Source: Lunularia cruciata
Taxonomy: Eukaryota; Streptophyta; Marchantiopsida; Lunulariales; Lunulariaceae
Reading direction: 5' to 3'
Assembly: GCA_948567375.1 (NCBI GenBank)
Contig: OX419756.1
Span: forward strand, 56,150,552-56,214,551
DNA length: 64,000 bases
The translations under genes were made by a program, and so were the position numbers. Under the pieces are notes generated by a model that saw only the letters and a program-made list of their open reading frames with translations, made no database searches and had not been told where the DNA came from. Each line of letters starts with the position of its first letter. Positions within the stretch are counted from its first letter, which is position 1. Below, one piece after another: positions 34,380-45,697 of the stretch.

Positions 34380-34623
34380 CCGAGTACACATCTCTCTCAG
34401 AAACTTCCATACGACTTACGCGATATATCCCTTTCACTCTGCGGAGGCATATTAATACTACCGAGTACAATTCTCTCTCAGAAAGCTTCCATACAGCTTA
34501 CGCGATATATCCCCTTCACTCTGCGGAGGCATATTAATACTACCGAGTACAATTCTCTCTCAGAAAGCTTCCATACAGCTTACGCGATATATCCCCTTCA
34601 CTCTGCGGAGGGATATGAATACA
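34380..34623 (+). repeat. Minisatellite, about 82 bp x 3
   Basis: Units begin CCGAGTACA at 34380, 34461 and 34543 (81, 82 and about 81 bp). Each contains TCTCTCTCAGAAA, CTTACGCGATATATCC and CACTCTGCGGAGG in order. Units 2 and 3 are almost identical, while unit 1 has several differences, so the last duplication is the more recent. It lies about 0.9 kb past the 3' end of the HMA gene. A frame (34145-34537) runs through it but matches nothing. Confidence 0.92.
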
Positions 34624-35504
34624 ACGGAGAGAAGTTAAAACAGTTCGAAGGACGTTTAGCATGAGTGATTTTTACGAGTACATCTTAAAGAATCACTTGA
34701 GATTCTCAACGATTAGTGAAAGAAGAGGAGATTCTTTGCAGTAGAGTTAGAAAATCTGTAGGGATAAGATTCCGTTGATAATATCTGGCGTAATGGACCT
34801 GGCCTCAATTTAACACAACCATTACCGATTCGTCACCGATTCCTTTCTTTTCGAACCTTATTGGCATCCATTATGATCGTCCCAAACGAGCCCGAATTTA
34901 CTCGGGTCCAAAATTGAAAATTCTTGACAGACAAATCGTTCACTTTACACCCGATCTTCGGTGTGTTCGATTCACTGCAAAAATTAAGTACAGTGTAGAG
35001 TAAAACTCAATGGGTCCTTCAATCCTTATTGATCGGGAAGGACGATTGATGGTTTCACTAATTAACTAGCTTGCCCTCTCGCCTTTCCAGTTTCATAAAA
35101 GCAGCTCTATCTGGGATCTAGCTGAAAATAAATCCCAATTGATACTTTGGCGGATAGATAAGACTTCCTAAAACTCAGTTTGATAATTTATTAGGTGATT
35201 GAATCCTCCAACAATGCGTCCGGTGATTCTATGATCTGCCAATTATCTTTAGGATACAATTTACATAATTCAGCTCTATCTTCGATACAACTCAAACTGA
35301 CAGTGGATCTCCTTATCCGCTTCGGAGAGGAAAGACAAGAAACTCTATTTCTCCGCTCACGATCTTCACAGTGGGCACGTTATGAAAATCAAGCTCGTCA
35401 TTTGACTCCCATAGTTTCCTCCAGACTTCCTCAGCCAAAATTCCCTCATTCCCAAAATTACTTGTTAAAATTTGTCGAGAGTACGATGCAAACACACGGA
35501 TGTC
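34624..35504. other. 3' flank of the HMA gene, no gene seen
   Basis: Probably holds the 3' UTR of the minus-strand gene at its right edge. A frame at 35195-35545 (+) overlaps the gene's end in antisense and is taken as a shadow. Confidence 0.4.
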
Positions 35505-36015
35505 TCACTTCTTCGTCGGCGCCTTCCAGAATTCTGAGCGGCTAGCTATTTTCTTTGCCTTCTTTAAGACAGCATCACGATTCGCTGAGCCGGTCACGGT
35601 GACTTTCTGCTTTTCGACATCACATTGTACAGAAGCAACACCGTCCATCTGCTTAAGCTTTTTGTGTACCTTGTCCACACAGCCCTCACAACACAATGGC
35701 ATGCTCAGCTCAATAACCCCTTTCTTCGACTCATCCACCTTCGCCTTGGGTGCTGCCGAGGGTGGGTTTGGTGTTCCAATAATCCACGATTCATCGTATC
35801 CGGCATACCATGCTCGTGGGTAGTAGCCGCCATAAAATAGCTGCAACAAAAGAACTTGATCAACAAATGAAAGAAGCATATCCAGCTACCAGACAACTAG
35901 GAAAGCTCAGGAACAAGACGACCGAACTCAATTACTTCTGCTGAGACTTGGAAAATTACTATTTACAAGCCAAAATTTGCACTCGAATTATTACCTCGTT
36001 TTGATTAAGCGCCAT
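35505..36015 (-). CDS. HMA-domain metal-binding plant protein, two exons
   Basis: Exon 1 (35995-36015) encodes MALNQNE and ends at GAG before a GTAATA donor. A 154-bp intron ends TTTTGTTGCAG, and exon 2 (35505-35840) runs to TGA, giving 118 residues with no breaks. Residues 8-30 are aromatic and glycine-rich (FYGGYYPRAWYAGYDESW). Residues 49-105 form a heavy-metal-associated fold: IELSMPLCCEGC carries the CX2C metal site (C58, C61), followed by KVHKKLKQMDGVASVQCDVE and KVTVTG. Such plant proteins bind Cu, Zn or Cd ions or act in stress and defence. There is no C-terminal CaaX box (it ends APTKK), so unlike isoprenylated members it should not be membrane-anchored that way. This is the only intact-looking gene in the window; the exact subfamily is unknown. 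Confidence 0.9.
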
Positions 36016-36344
36016 CCTTATTCACAAATAACAAATCACACCGCTAATCTCTTCCTTCTATGACTCAAGCCGAAGTAGGAGTGCTGGTAGTGGAAAACTG
36101 GCTTTAAGCCTGGTCAAGAGTAGACTGAGGGAATACTGTGCGGTATTGGAGAAGCGGTGTGTGAGATGGCGGATGAGCAAAGCTTGTGCTCTGTAGTTCC
36201 CAGAAACGCGAGGAGTCCCCACTTTCTTTCAACCTCGAATCTAGTTTACAATGTAGCGTTACACCTGTCAAGAAAAACGATTGATGCAGAGGAAATGGTA
36301 GAGACAGCAAAGTATGACTGATGCTACAATGGATCGGAGTTCAT

Positions 36345-36355
36345 TCTTATACAGG
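36345..36355 (-). promoter_or_regulatory. Possible TATA box of the HMA gene
   Basis: On the minus strand the text reads CTGTATAAGAATG about 330 bp before the ATG. The distance would need a fairly long leader or a leader intron, so this is tentative. Confidence 0.25.
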
Positions 36356-36734
36356 CCTCAAAATTCTCATCCTCTGCACATCGTATTCCGTAAGATTCCT
36401 TACGCGTTCTGAAGCTTCATCGGCGACAAGAAGCTACTAGGTTGGACGCCACCACGGTCGCCGAATCTTCGGTTTTAAATGTTTTCAAAGGACCACTGCC
36501 TAATGGACAGTTCCAAGAGTAAAAAGCGTTTGGTCAATCAGTCGTCAGTGTTGGTCCGCGAACCTGAGGGGAAAGAAAGGAGACCACGTAGGATAACGAT
36601 AAGGACGGGAAGACAAACGGATAAGCGTAGAGGTAACATGGGCTAAGTCTCGAGTTCGGAATGAAAAATCTATTTTCCCACACCTTAGGATATTTGAGTT
36701 ATGTAAATCGTTTCTAGGATACTTGCAGTTTAAA

Positions 36735-37130
36735 TCATAGAGTTTATATACCAGTGGAGTATCCGAAGAAACATTAGCTAGTGTGATTACTTTTCAGAGA
36801 TTATACAAAATGGGGTGCACATGCTACTGGAGTATCCGGAAAAACATTACCTAGTGTCATTGGTCACTTATGGATCTTCGATATTTTCGGGATGTGTGTA
36901 TATCTTAGAGTCTATATACAATTATCCCAAGAAACATTAGCTAGTGTGATTAAATTTTTTAAGATTATACAAGTTAGGGTCCACATGCTAGTGGAGTATC
37001 CGGAAAAACATTACCTAGTGTCATCGATCTCTTGTGGATAACCGGAATTTTCCGGACACACGTTATCTAAAATACATCGTCAATTAGAGATATATAAAAT
37101 ATATTACAAAGTAGTAAATTGAAAGTGGTA
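36735..37130 (-). repeat. R1 repeat fragment with 163-bp tandem duplication
   Basis: ACATTAGCTAGTGTGATTA occurs at 36771 and 36934, and TGGAGTATCCGGAAAAACAT at 36828 and 36992, giving a period of 163-164 bp. The right end (ATATATTACAAAGTA...GAAAGTGGTA, 37090-37130) matches 63967-63998, tying it to the unnamed R1 family. Confidence 0.75.
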
Positions 37131-39109
37131 TCTTCTTACGTTTACCACGAGCAATTCTCGCACTCTGATGTATCAAATGTTATCTCTATCTGTCCATGTC
37201 ATTCCAAAACTAGAGCACAAAGAGATGATCTCACTGCATACTTTTATACACATAGATGTTGTCACTAGGTTTATTGCCCATCCAAGAGGATAATTAACAA
37301 TTTTCACCAAAGCTAAATTATGTATGGGATTCACTATTATCATCTGATCATCTCAGATCAAATACAAATCTACTCTGATTCGTGTCTTCATCAAAGCATA
37401 CCAACGTTCTCTCTAAACAAAGTTCTATTCTCTCTTGCCGTAACAAACAAGTGAAGAAAAGATGAAGGAACCAGAGAGGAAGGATGGAAGGGGCCACATT
37501 GTATACTCCGGAAATAAACGTGAAGTGCCCGAGCGTATTGGAGTGTGGACATCAAACGAATACAGAATAACATGCAGTCGAAAACCATGGATCCACAGTC
37601 AGGCTTAGACAATTACGCTTTAAAGCTCTTAGAATATTAGCTTGAGCTTACCTGACTTCCCATAGAATAGGAACAAACTAATTACCTAAACCACCTATCA
37701 TTGCCGGCACGCGTCTTGAACTATAAATAAGAAAAACACAGCTCCAGTGTGACCTGACGGAAGTAGCACCATATTCTGTTCTTTTCAACGAAAGGAGAAC
37801 TTAGCTCTATCGCAGCTGACATACTTTGTAACGTTAGACACAGGCCACAACAGTATCCATGATGAATAAATAGATTGCACATTTTGAGGCTTTTAGCGAG
37901 CGATTGCGCTTCAATTGTCAGAAACCACCCTTGTTTATATTTCTTGAAGCATACGATACGTCCTTTAACTTGCAACTTCTCAAACGTAATGTTTCAAATG
38001 AAAGGTAGGAATTGTTCTTAAGCTTTTAAGTGCTACAGTGCCGTTCTGGTTGCTCTATTCATTGGGCCAGCTATGTGTTTTAACTATTCAGTCTTGATCA
38101 GGATTCGTGCATAAAGTGCATTCAAGTGAGAAATAAGTGAATACCATCTCACTCATTTGGTAATAAAACAAGATGCTTTCGCCGGCAAATGAACTGCAAA
38201 GGTAGGCAACAAAACACTGAAATATAACTGATATCGTAATTACGATGCTGTAACTCAATATATACTAGCAATAGAGACCAGAACAGATGTAGTTTAGATT
38301 TAATCAGAAAGAGACAAGCATGTCATAAAACAACGAAAGATCCTCAGAACGTCTTATAAATTGTCGGTCATGTTCAAACGTACATTAGCTACGCGCTGCA
38401 CAGCAATAAAATCATGTTCTCGAGGTTATACGTAATTTATCAATGTTAACTTGGCTGTTCAAATTCATGTCTAATGAGTTTTGAGTTGCCCTTCAATCCT
38501 CCTCAACTACTTTCGTGACCCCGGCTGAAATCACGAGTGAGAGAAATTTTAACGTGGGACTTGGCAGTACTCTTTCTCCATTCAGGAGTGGATAACTAAA
38601 TGGCTTCATTGTTTATGCAAATGTCGCCTGGCCAGGTCAAGGGCCCACAGCGGCCTACCACCACCGTGACATGTACGCTTCCCCGGAAACATGCTAACCA
38701 AGGAACCTCTTTGACCACGTTATCGATTCGACGCGTATTCTCTTTTATTCATACGTTCTAAGTCCATTCTTTATTACTCGTATTGCCAGGTCAATTCGCC
38801 AAATTAATTTTTATTTTGTACGAGCTATCTTGTTTTAATTTCAATCGGATTATTACCCTTTCTATTTTACCGTTTTGTATTTTTATTTTTCTTAAATACT
38901 TTTTAATTTTATTAATTAGTTTATATTTTTTTGGTTATTTCATTTTGATTTCGTCTCGATTGCATTGATGCTTTGAATTATTTTCCTTTACCATTTAATA
39001 AAAATGGATAACAGCGGAAGAGTATTCTTCTTCGATCAGGGTATATTGTTTGGCTTTCCCTATTAGGAAAATGAACTGTAAAGGAAAATGATAACGTGCT
39101 CTATCAGGT
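37131..39109. other. No gene seen; AT-rich low-copy sequence
   Basis: Frames at 37391-37612 and 37721-37975 (minus) are unrecognised. 38780-38960 is extremely T-rich on the plus strand. CpG is locally frequent near 38520-38740. Confidence 0.45.
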
Positions 39110-39290
39110 AACCATCATTTCATACTTGTTTTGAGTGCGGTAGGGCAGATTTCTCGTACAGACTCTATTGGGGCTTAGCCCCATGTTAACTTTTTTTTCT
39201 CTCCCTTGTACGGCTTCATGGGGTCTTCCCATCCTTCATTTCAAGCGGTCGCCTTTTACCTTGTTTTGAGTAATATAGCAACTGAATTTC
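39110..39290 (+). repeat. R1 repeat fragment
   Basis: Matches 44045-44200 in order: a GGTAGGGCAGATTTCTCGT block, TTGGGGCTTAGCCCCAT, CTCTCCCTTGTACGGCTT, GGGGTCTTCCCATCCTTCAT, and AAGCGGTCGCCTTTT. Confidence 0.7.
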
Positions 39291-41861
39291 CCCTCACATG
39301 TACCTGCAGCAGCGTTTAAGTAACGTCCTATCAATTCTTCACTTTCTGGCTGAGGTTTGCATTCACCGTTTGATCCTCAATTTCACTTGTACTACATGAG
39401 CGATCAATCAAGTGATATGGGAGCAAATTTAAACCGAGCATGAGTTTTAGCTGCCAATGCTTTTGCTCATGTTTCAGTTTCACGGATCTTCGGTGACAAT
39501 CGCGTATTACTTTATGAAATCACAGAATTTATTGCAAGAATGAAAGAGTTGTTTGCTCGAATGATCAATGTATGACATTTGAATCAAGAGCGACTTGTTA
39601 AAACAAGTTACATGTTTATACCGCTCCGATGCCCGGCATGAGCGTATAGACTTGACAATATGATACTAGAATAGCATACATTGGTATGAACCATTCATTG
39701 CTGTACTTCCTTCACCATACACAATCATCCTTGACAAAATTTGATTTCAACCGGCATATCAAACTAAAGTTAATCCAGGTTTACCCTCGTTTTATCTTAA
39801 TTTTATTCCGAGTTTGTTCCCATCTATTTTGCTACGTTGTACGCACTCCCCAAGAGTAACACCTGTATCTGATTCTTTAAAATAAATTGACTATTACAAA
39901 TATGGTACTTTTGTGTAATTTATCATAAATATTCACTCTAATACGCTTTTTAACAATTATTTCAAATCACTAATCTTTTCTCCATACGACTAAACAGTAT
40001 GTCCATAAGGGTTTTCTTGTCTTATCAGGAACAGATAATGAACATGTTATTATTGTCTCTTCTGACACCTCCTTACCTATTAGATTTTTCACAAAGATTT
40101 CTTTATAGCAATTCCTATATTTGCATTCAGGTTAATTTATGTCAATGATTCTAATTAATCTTCTAATTTTTAAATTTCTTAAGTCGAAACCTATACAAAC
40201 TTATCTGTAAAAGTTAAGCTAAAAAGTTGTTGTAGGAATATAAACACCTCCTCGATAGAAAATATGTTTAAGGCGTAATCTCCAACATCAATTGTAAATT
40301 AACAAAAAATACATTTGAGTGATAATTTGGATTCCCCAACACATGCTCCTATTTGAGCACTAATAGATTGTTTTCATTCACAATAGTAGATATATAACCG
40401 TCTTTTGGTTTTCTTTTCTCTTTGATCTCACTATCTTGTCACATTTTTTGCAATAGAACTCTGTGCTTAGTAGGTCTAAATCGTTGCCAAATACTAAAAT
40501 ATTCTCTATTGACTATTTACGCTCAAAATATAAGGAGTAATTGATGTTTTAGCATCTACTTAATTTTATGATCTTTTGATTCGCTTACTCCATCTTGTCT
40601 ATTTTTCATTTTATTTTGTATCTCCTGGTTATCCAATCTTTGCCATGATCTTTCCAATCTCTACTGGTATTTCTCTCCGTCTTCCTCGTGATATCTATAT
40701 CTTTGACGATGTACTCTAATTTCTCTCATACTTATCCATCTCTCCTCTGGTCGGCTTATCTCAAGTTTCTTCTTTACTCAAAGTATCCCCAATCTACAAT
40801 ATACCATCCATAGCTTTTGGAATCGAAGCTTTTTTACTAGATAAATCCCCATAAGAATTATTCCCAAAAGTGCATTCCTTGGGTTGAGCTAAGCAGGTGG
40901 CTTAATACAACGTACTTGCGCTGATGCAATTGCTTTTGCTTTTTCTGCTAATATTTAAGATACCAATACCATGCACGTGAGGAGCTACAACTTCTATAAA
41001 CATGATCATATGAGATATTGACATAACTTGAGTGCATTGATATTGATAATCTTCGAATGTAATTGACCATTCTTTTTAGATTGAAATCCAAAATTTCTAA
41101 ATAAATCATTGTTACATAATCATCCAGTCTCTCTTTGTTTCTAATTAGTCATTTATTTTGATTTAAGCTCCAAGGTTTTCGAAGACCTCGGCTAAGATAT
41201 TGATAGTCTTGCACGGACATGATGAAGCTTCTCGTTACAATTGAAAAATGCTAATATTATATAGTATGACGAATGATATTGATTATTTATTTGTTGAAAT
41301 AACTTCAACTCTGACGTGTAAAATAGGAAACTTATAACCATAGACCAGTCAATCCTAAATCCATTATTTTTTGTCGTTATATACCAATGGCATTCTACAC
41401 CAACTGCTTAGCTCAAATTCAATATAAGAACATTGTAATTGCTAAATAGAATGTTTATTACCAAGTAATGCATTCATTGTAAACAAAGACAATCGTTGTC
41501 ACACTTGTGAAGAGTACTGTTAAGTCTTTGTTTAGAGTGTCGTTAAATTGAAGTGCCAAAGTTAGAGTCCTGTTAAAAACTCCTCTAAATCAAATAGACT
41601 TTTCAGTTTCTGAGTATAAACGTGAAATTCCCCGTCACATGTACATCTTCGTCAAGTGCGAGAAAACATAATTCCCGAACTTACTTATTCCCTTTTGTGA
41701 GGATCTATTACACAAGCTTCCTTCCTGCATGGTGATACCAATGAATTCATTTTCCGAAACCGTGCGTGTCCTTCAGGAAAGGCTACTATCGTCAGCGCAA
41801 GTATTTGCTTACAAATAAGGCTTTTGTGGGGCATGGATATACACATTTATATAAAGAGAAA
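39291..41861. other. No gene seen; very AT-rich
   Basis: No frame reaches 60 codons over this 2.5-kb stretch on either strand and no family motif or repeat boundary was seen. Confidence 0.5.
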
Positions 41862-42665
41862 TTTCACAACATGACCGGTTCCGGCAAATATTTTACCATA
41901 TAACCTATTTTACAATATGCCTATGTTTCAAATATTAACGATATTTCATTATATGATCTCATCTCAACAAAATTCACAGTATGACCGCAAAAGAAAATCA
42001 TACTGAAACTCTGTTGCAATACTCTTTCTACATGTCCCGTCTGCATCACATGCAACATTCACAAAGATCGACTAAACTCTTCTGGTGCATGCAACACTTG
42101 TAGAAATTGACCCAACTCTTCTAATGAAATGATCCATGATCATGCTCCCATTCAATCTGAGCCTCCCATTCAATCTCAGCCGGATGCCAAAGCGGATAGA
42201 CCTGAATACATTTCTATGCATTGAAGAAGTTTGAATGAGACTGAAAAAATGCATGCCAAAGCGGATAGAAATGTAATTGAATCTCTACTTTAAGACTTAT
42301 TTGATCTGAATACATTTCTATGCATTGAAGAAGTTTCAGTGAGACAGAAAACATGGATGTTATTTTGTCAGCTTTCATTTGTTAGTGAACATAACCTTAT
42401 CATAGTGAAATCGCCTGTTTTCTCTCTTGGACAAATAGCGTAAGAAAGAAATTCAATCCGAACGGTCTCGAAATGGAGAAAATTCAGTTCGCATTGCTTG
42501 TTGTTCAACTTCAGGTGCCAAATTGTACAAATCACAAAATGGGGTCACATGATGAAATATTAGTAAACAGGGGCCATCTGGTGAAAATTTTAATCTTAAA
42601 CAAGCAAATAAAATCAAAGTCATATGGTGAAAAACAGGCCGAAACAAAATCATATTGTGAACTTT
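41862..42665. mobile_element. Inverted-repeat element with iterated-motif arms
   Basis: The left arm (41862-41986) and the reverse complement of the right arm (42543-42665) align from their outer ends (TTTCACAACATGACC against GTTCACAATATGATT, then GTTTCGGC-like text). Each arm repeats one word, close to TTTCACNATATGACC: five times on the left (about 41862, 41890, 41907, 41943, 41972) and four on the right in reverse (42543, 42572, 42619, 42649). The 560-bp middle has no transposase but shows direct repeats (ATGCCAAAGCGGATAG at about 42184 and 42252; ATACATTTCTATGCATTG at about 42206 and 42310). A non-autonomous, Mutator-like or MITE-type element is plausible. No target duplication was established. 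Confidence 0.6.
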
Positions 42666-42931
42666 ATTTTATATGAAATAATAAATTTAATATAAAAACA
42701 TGATAGTTTTTTCCATCTCTCGAAGATGTAAATTTATATAAAATGATAGATTTGGTACAAGAACATGATTGTCTTTTCACGATCGCATTGTTGAAGAGTT
42801 TCCATTTCATTCCAAAACTTTGAAATCACATGTTATCGCAAGTGTCTTGACGGACATCGGTTATTAGACATTGGTTGTTGAGATGAGTGAAACCTGCGAG
42901 TCACCGAGAAACCCAGTTCTTAGGGTTAGGC

Positions 42932-43010
42932 GTGAAGCTCCGGTACTATCTTGAAAAGCGAAACTTCTATCTTGAAAAGTGAAGCTCCGATACTATCTTG
43001 AAAATTGAAT
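42932..43010 (+). repeat. Short tandem repeat, 2.5 units
   Basis: GTGAAGCTCCGGTACTATC...TTGAAAAG, a shortened copy (CTTCTATCTTGAAAAG), then GTGAAGCTCCGATACTATC...TTGAAAA. The full unit is about 27 bp. Confidence 0.8.
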
Positions 43011-43929
43011 TGATTTATATACGATCGTCCTCCCTACACGTGAAAACACAACATTTACCAGTCACCTTCTCACCAAACCTCCCCTTCTCACGCGTCCACC
43101 TTCTCGTCCACTGACGCAGTCTGCTCTTCGCTACCGGAGACAGATGCTAGCATTACATGGTCGTGTTATCCTGGTCGTCTTTGTGTGCACATGAGTTGAA
43201 TAAACTCCGATGCGAAACACAAGGTATGAATATCAAGATCAGTAAAGATCTTGCTACATCTCATCAAAATCTACCATCGGGAGTCGGATACTTGACATCT
43301 CTGTAATATGCTCTAGCGATCATTTCTTTTATTTCTTACAATTCTACTCAAATATTATATTCTTTAATCCTCAGTCGAATCTGAATAGCAGAATTGGACA
43401 GGTTTCTGATTCAAATATAGTACTTAACCACACAATTACTATTTCACTTGTGAATGTGGTTTTATACTAGATGCAGCCATGGTCTATATGACATAGTGCC
43501 TTTTTTGGAATACAAAAGATAGATACTTATGATATCATTAAGGATATAATGTTTGCTATAACATGAGAGAGTGGATACCTTGCTTGGAAGAAGCATTTGT
43601 ATCTTTTGTAGACGCCACATGTCATTGCAAATTTATATTTGATCTGATATGAGCAGGTGATAGTGGTGGATGTTGTAGGCATAGATTTTACGCATGATTC
43701 AGTTTTGGAGGGAGTGATTACTCATCCCTTAGATGGGCGGTAAAGTAACACGTAAGGTCTACAAGTACAAAGGTATGCAACGAGGTCACCTCTTTGTTCT
43801 TTTAGTCCTAGAGTTATATGGAGCAATAGACAAGGCGTTTGATATATTTTTCAGGGAGTGTGTGAGAGCTTATCATATTAGACGTCAAGCGTACCACTGT
43901 CACTCTCATACTTTATATTATACTATAAA
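43011..43929. other. No recognised gene
   Basis: The open frame at 43733-43996 runs into the R1 repeat and matches no family. Nothing else is seen. Confidence 0.45.
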
Positions 43930-44205
43930 TATCATGCGCCCATTGCTCGACAAAGAGCACTGGCTGGTGCAATCCATAGGAGAGCAATCACACTAAATGA
44001 TGTTTTTTGAATGCTCTAGTAATTTGTAGACCTTATGACTTGCATTCAATATCTTAGGTGTGGTAGAGCAAATTTCTTCTAGCAAAATTATTGGAGCCTA
44101 GCTCCATTTTACATCTTTTGTCTCTCCCTTGTAAAGCTTGAAGGGGTCTTCTCATCCTTCATGTGTTCTAAGTGGTCACCTTTTTCTCTCATTACCTTCT
44201 CTCAA
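43930..44205 (+). repeat. R1 repeat, longest plus-strand copy
   Basis: Aligns along its length with the reverse complement of 63690-63960: GGTGCAATCCATAGGAGAG, GCTCTAGTAATTTGTAGAC, ATTGGAGCCTAGCTCCATTT, CTCTCCCTTGTAAAGCTT, GGGGTCTTCTCATCCTTCA, and TGTTCTAAGTGGTCACCTTT. Shorter pieces lie at 39110-39290 and 57745-57880. The family has no recognised coding part here. Confidence 0.8.
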
Positions 44206-44868
44206 AACAGTGGATCCTCTCACAACAACAAAGATCTGCACCACCATTGGCAGTCTTTGTGTATACTTGCAGATATCTGTCCTCTCAAATTCAGTTTGTG
44301 AAGTTTCATTAAGACTCACAGAGTAATCACATAACTCAGCAGCCAAAATTTGGATTGTGTGACAGAAGCGGAGCAAGAAAGCCAAACTTGTGACTGACAT
44401 AAAGACAAACTCTTGGAAGTCACGACCAAACAAGTGAAGGTGCGATAGATTCCTAAAGAAAAATAGAACTATATTCTGTTAGCTTGGCATTACTTTGCAA
44501 ATTAGGTCTACAGGAGAGAGCACAAGAGAGCTACATAGACATTTAGCACTTTTTCATTATTGGGTATCATGTTCAATTTTCCTTTTCTCATTTCTTGGTA
44601 TCTTGTATTCTCTTTTTCTTTCCTTCAGGGTATATTACTTGGCCACTTCAGAAGACAGGACTACTATATCTTGCTGCTTAGTCACCTAATTTCCAAAGTA
44701 CAAATTTATGTATAATGTATTGGTTGTAATAATAGGGAATTTTAAATAGGGGAATTGTGAACTCACTTCACATTTTTTGTTCATTGATCTCACCCCTCTT
44801 CTACGATACCGTACAAGTGCAAATAAACCAATCACCCTCGCTATATTATGAATTTGGATACAATAGGG

Positions 44869-45415
44869 GGTTTCAGAAATAGTTTTGATGGATATCTATG
44901 AGATAAATAACAAAATTTGTAACTACTTTTAGTGAACTCTGCAACAAGACGATATGGTAATAAATGAACACACCATAAATTGTGGTATGAGGTATTCCGT
45001 TGAAGTGGCATTCATTTATAAAAATTAGGTGCTATATTATGGATGTAAGAAATGCCATATGCAAATAAATGATTGTCAAAAGAGGTGACATGATTTGTTG
45101 AGACAGTGGCCACATGGTTTGGTGGGTGGGTTTTGCAATGAGATTTATGAAATTTTTTGGCAGATCCAAAATGCCCGCTCTCAAATGATTCAAATTCTCA
45201 ACTCAAATTCACCCCCCATGCAAATGCTCCTTCTATCAGTCATCTAAACGGTGGTTTTGTAGTTTTGCATTGGTGTGGTGGTTCATTTCCACAGACTAGT
45301 GCGGCAAAGGATAGCACGAGTTATGGAAATGATCCACGCCGCCTGGCAACCAAGAATTTGATGGGGGTCAAGGAATTTTACTCCAAAAAGGCAACAAAAA
45401 TTTAGCAATTGGAGA
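44869..45415 (+). repeat. D repeat, copy 1
   Basis: Aligns with 58685-59250 from CAATAGGGGGTTTCA to GCAACAAAAATTTAGCAA, with clear homology in order. In both loci it follows an R1 piece by 0.7-0.8 kb, so R1 and D are probably parts of one element. The frame at 45157-45405 is open but unrecognised. Confidence 0.8.
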
Positions 45416-45697
45416 TCAAGTACCTTGTTGTAGTGCAAGTGGCTCACTTTTGGATGTAGATCCAAGACCTATAGACTCACATTTGGATTTGCAACCTGAA
45501 CAATCATTAAGAAATTTGGAGAATTGTTGAGGATGACTTCTTCCATGCCGTGCCAAAAAAGAGAGGATGAAAGGTTCCTCACGACAACATACCATTATGG
45601 CCAAATACTGGATTATTTGAAGAACTTGAAGCATTGTGCATAGTTTCATGGTGGGAATTGCAAAAAGCATATTCAAAAATCCATTGGTTTTAGTTTC

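Noticed and set aside
34145-34537. 130-codon frame as a gene
   Set aside because: Nearly half of it is the 82-bp minisatellite and the rest matches no family.
35500-35840. Plus-strand frames overlapping the HMA gene
   Set aside because: They are antisense shadows of a well-supported coding exon and match no family.
35505-35879. Single-exon start at 35879 for the HMA protein
   Set aside because: That ATG lies inside the intron; the spliced model with MALNQNE has consensus donor and acceptor sites and keeps the frame.
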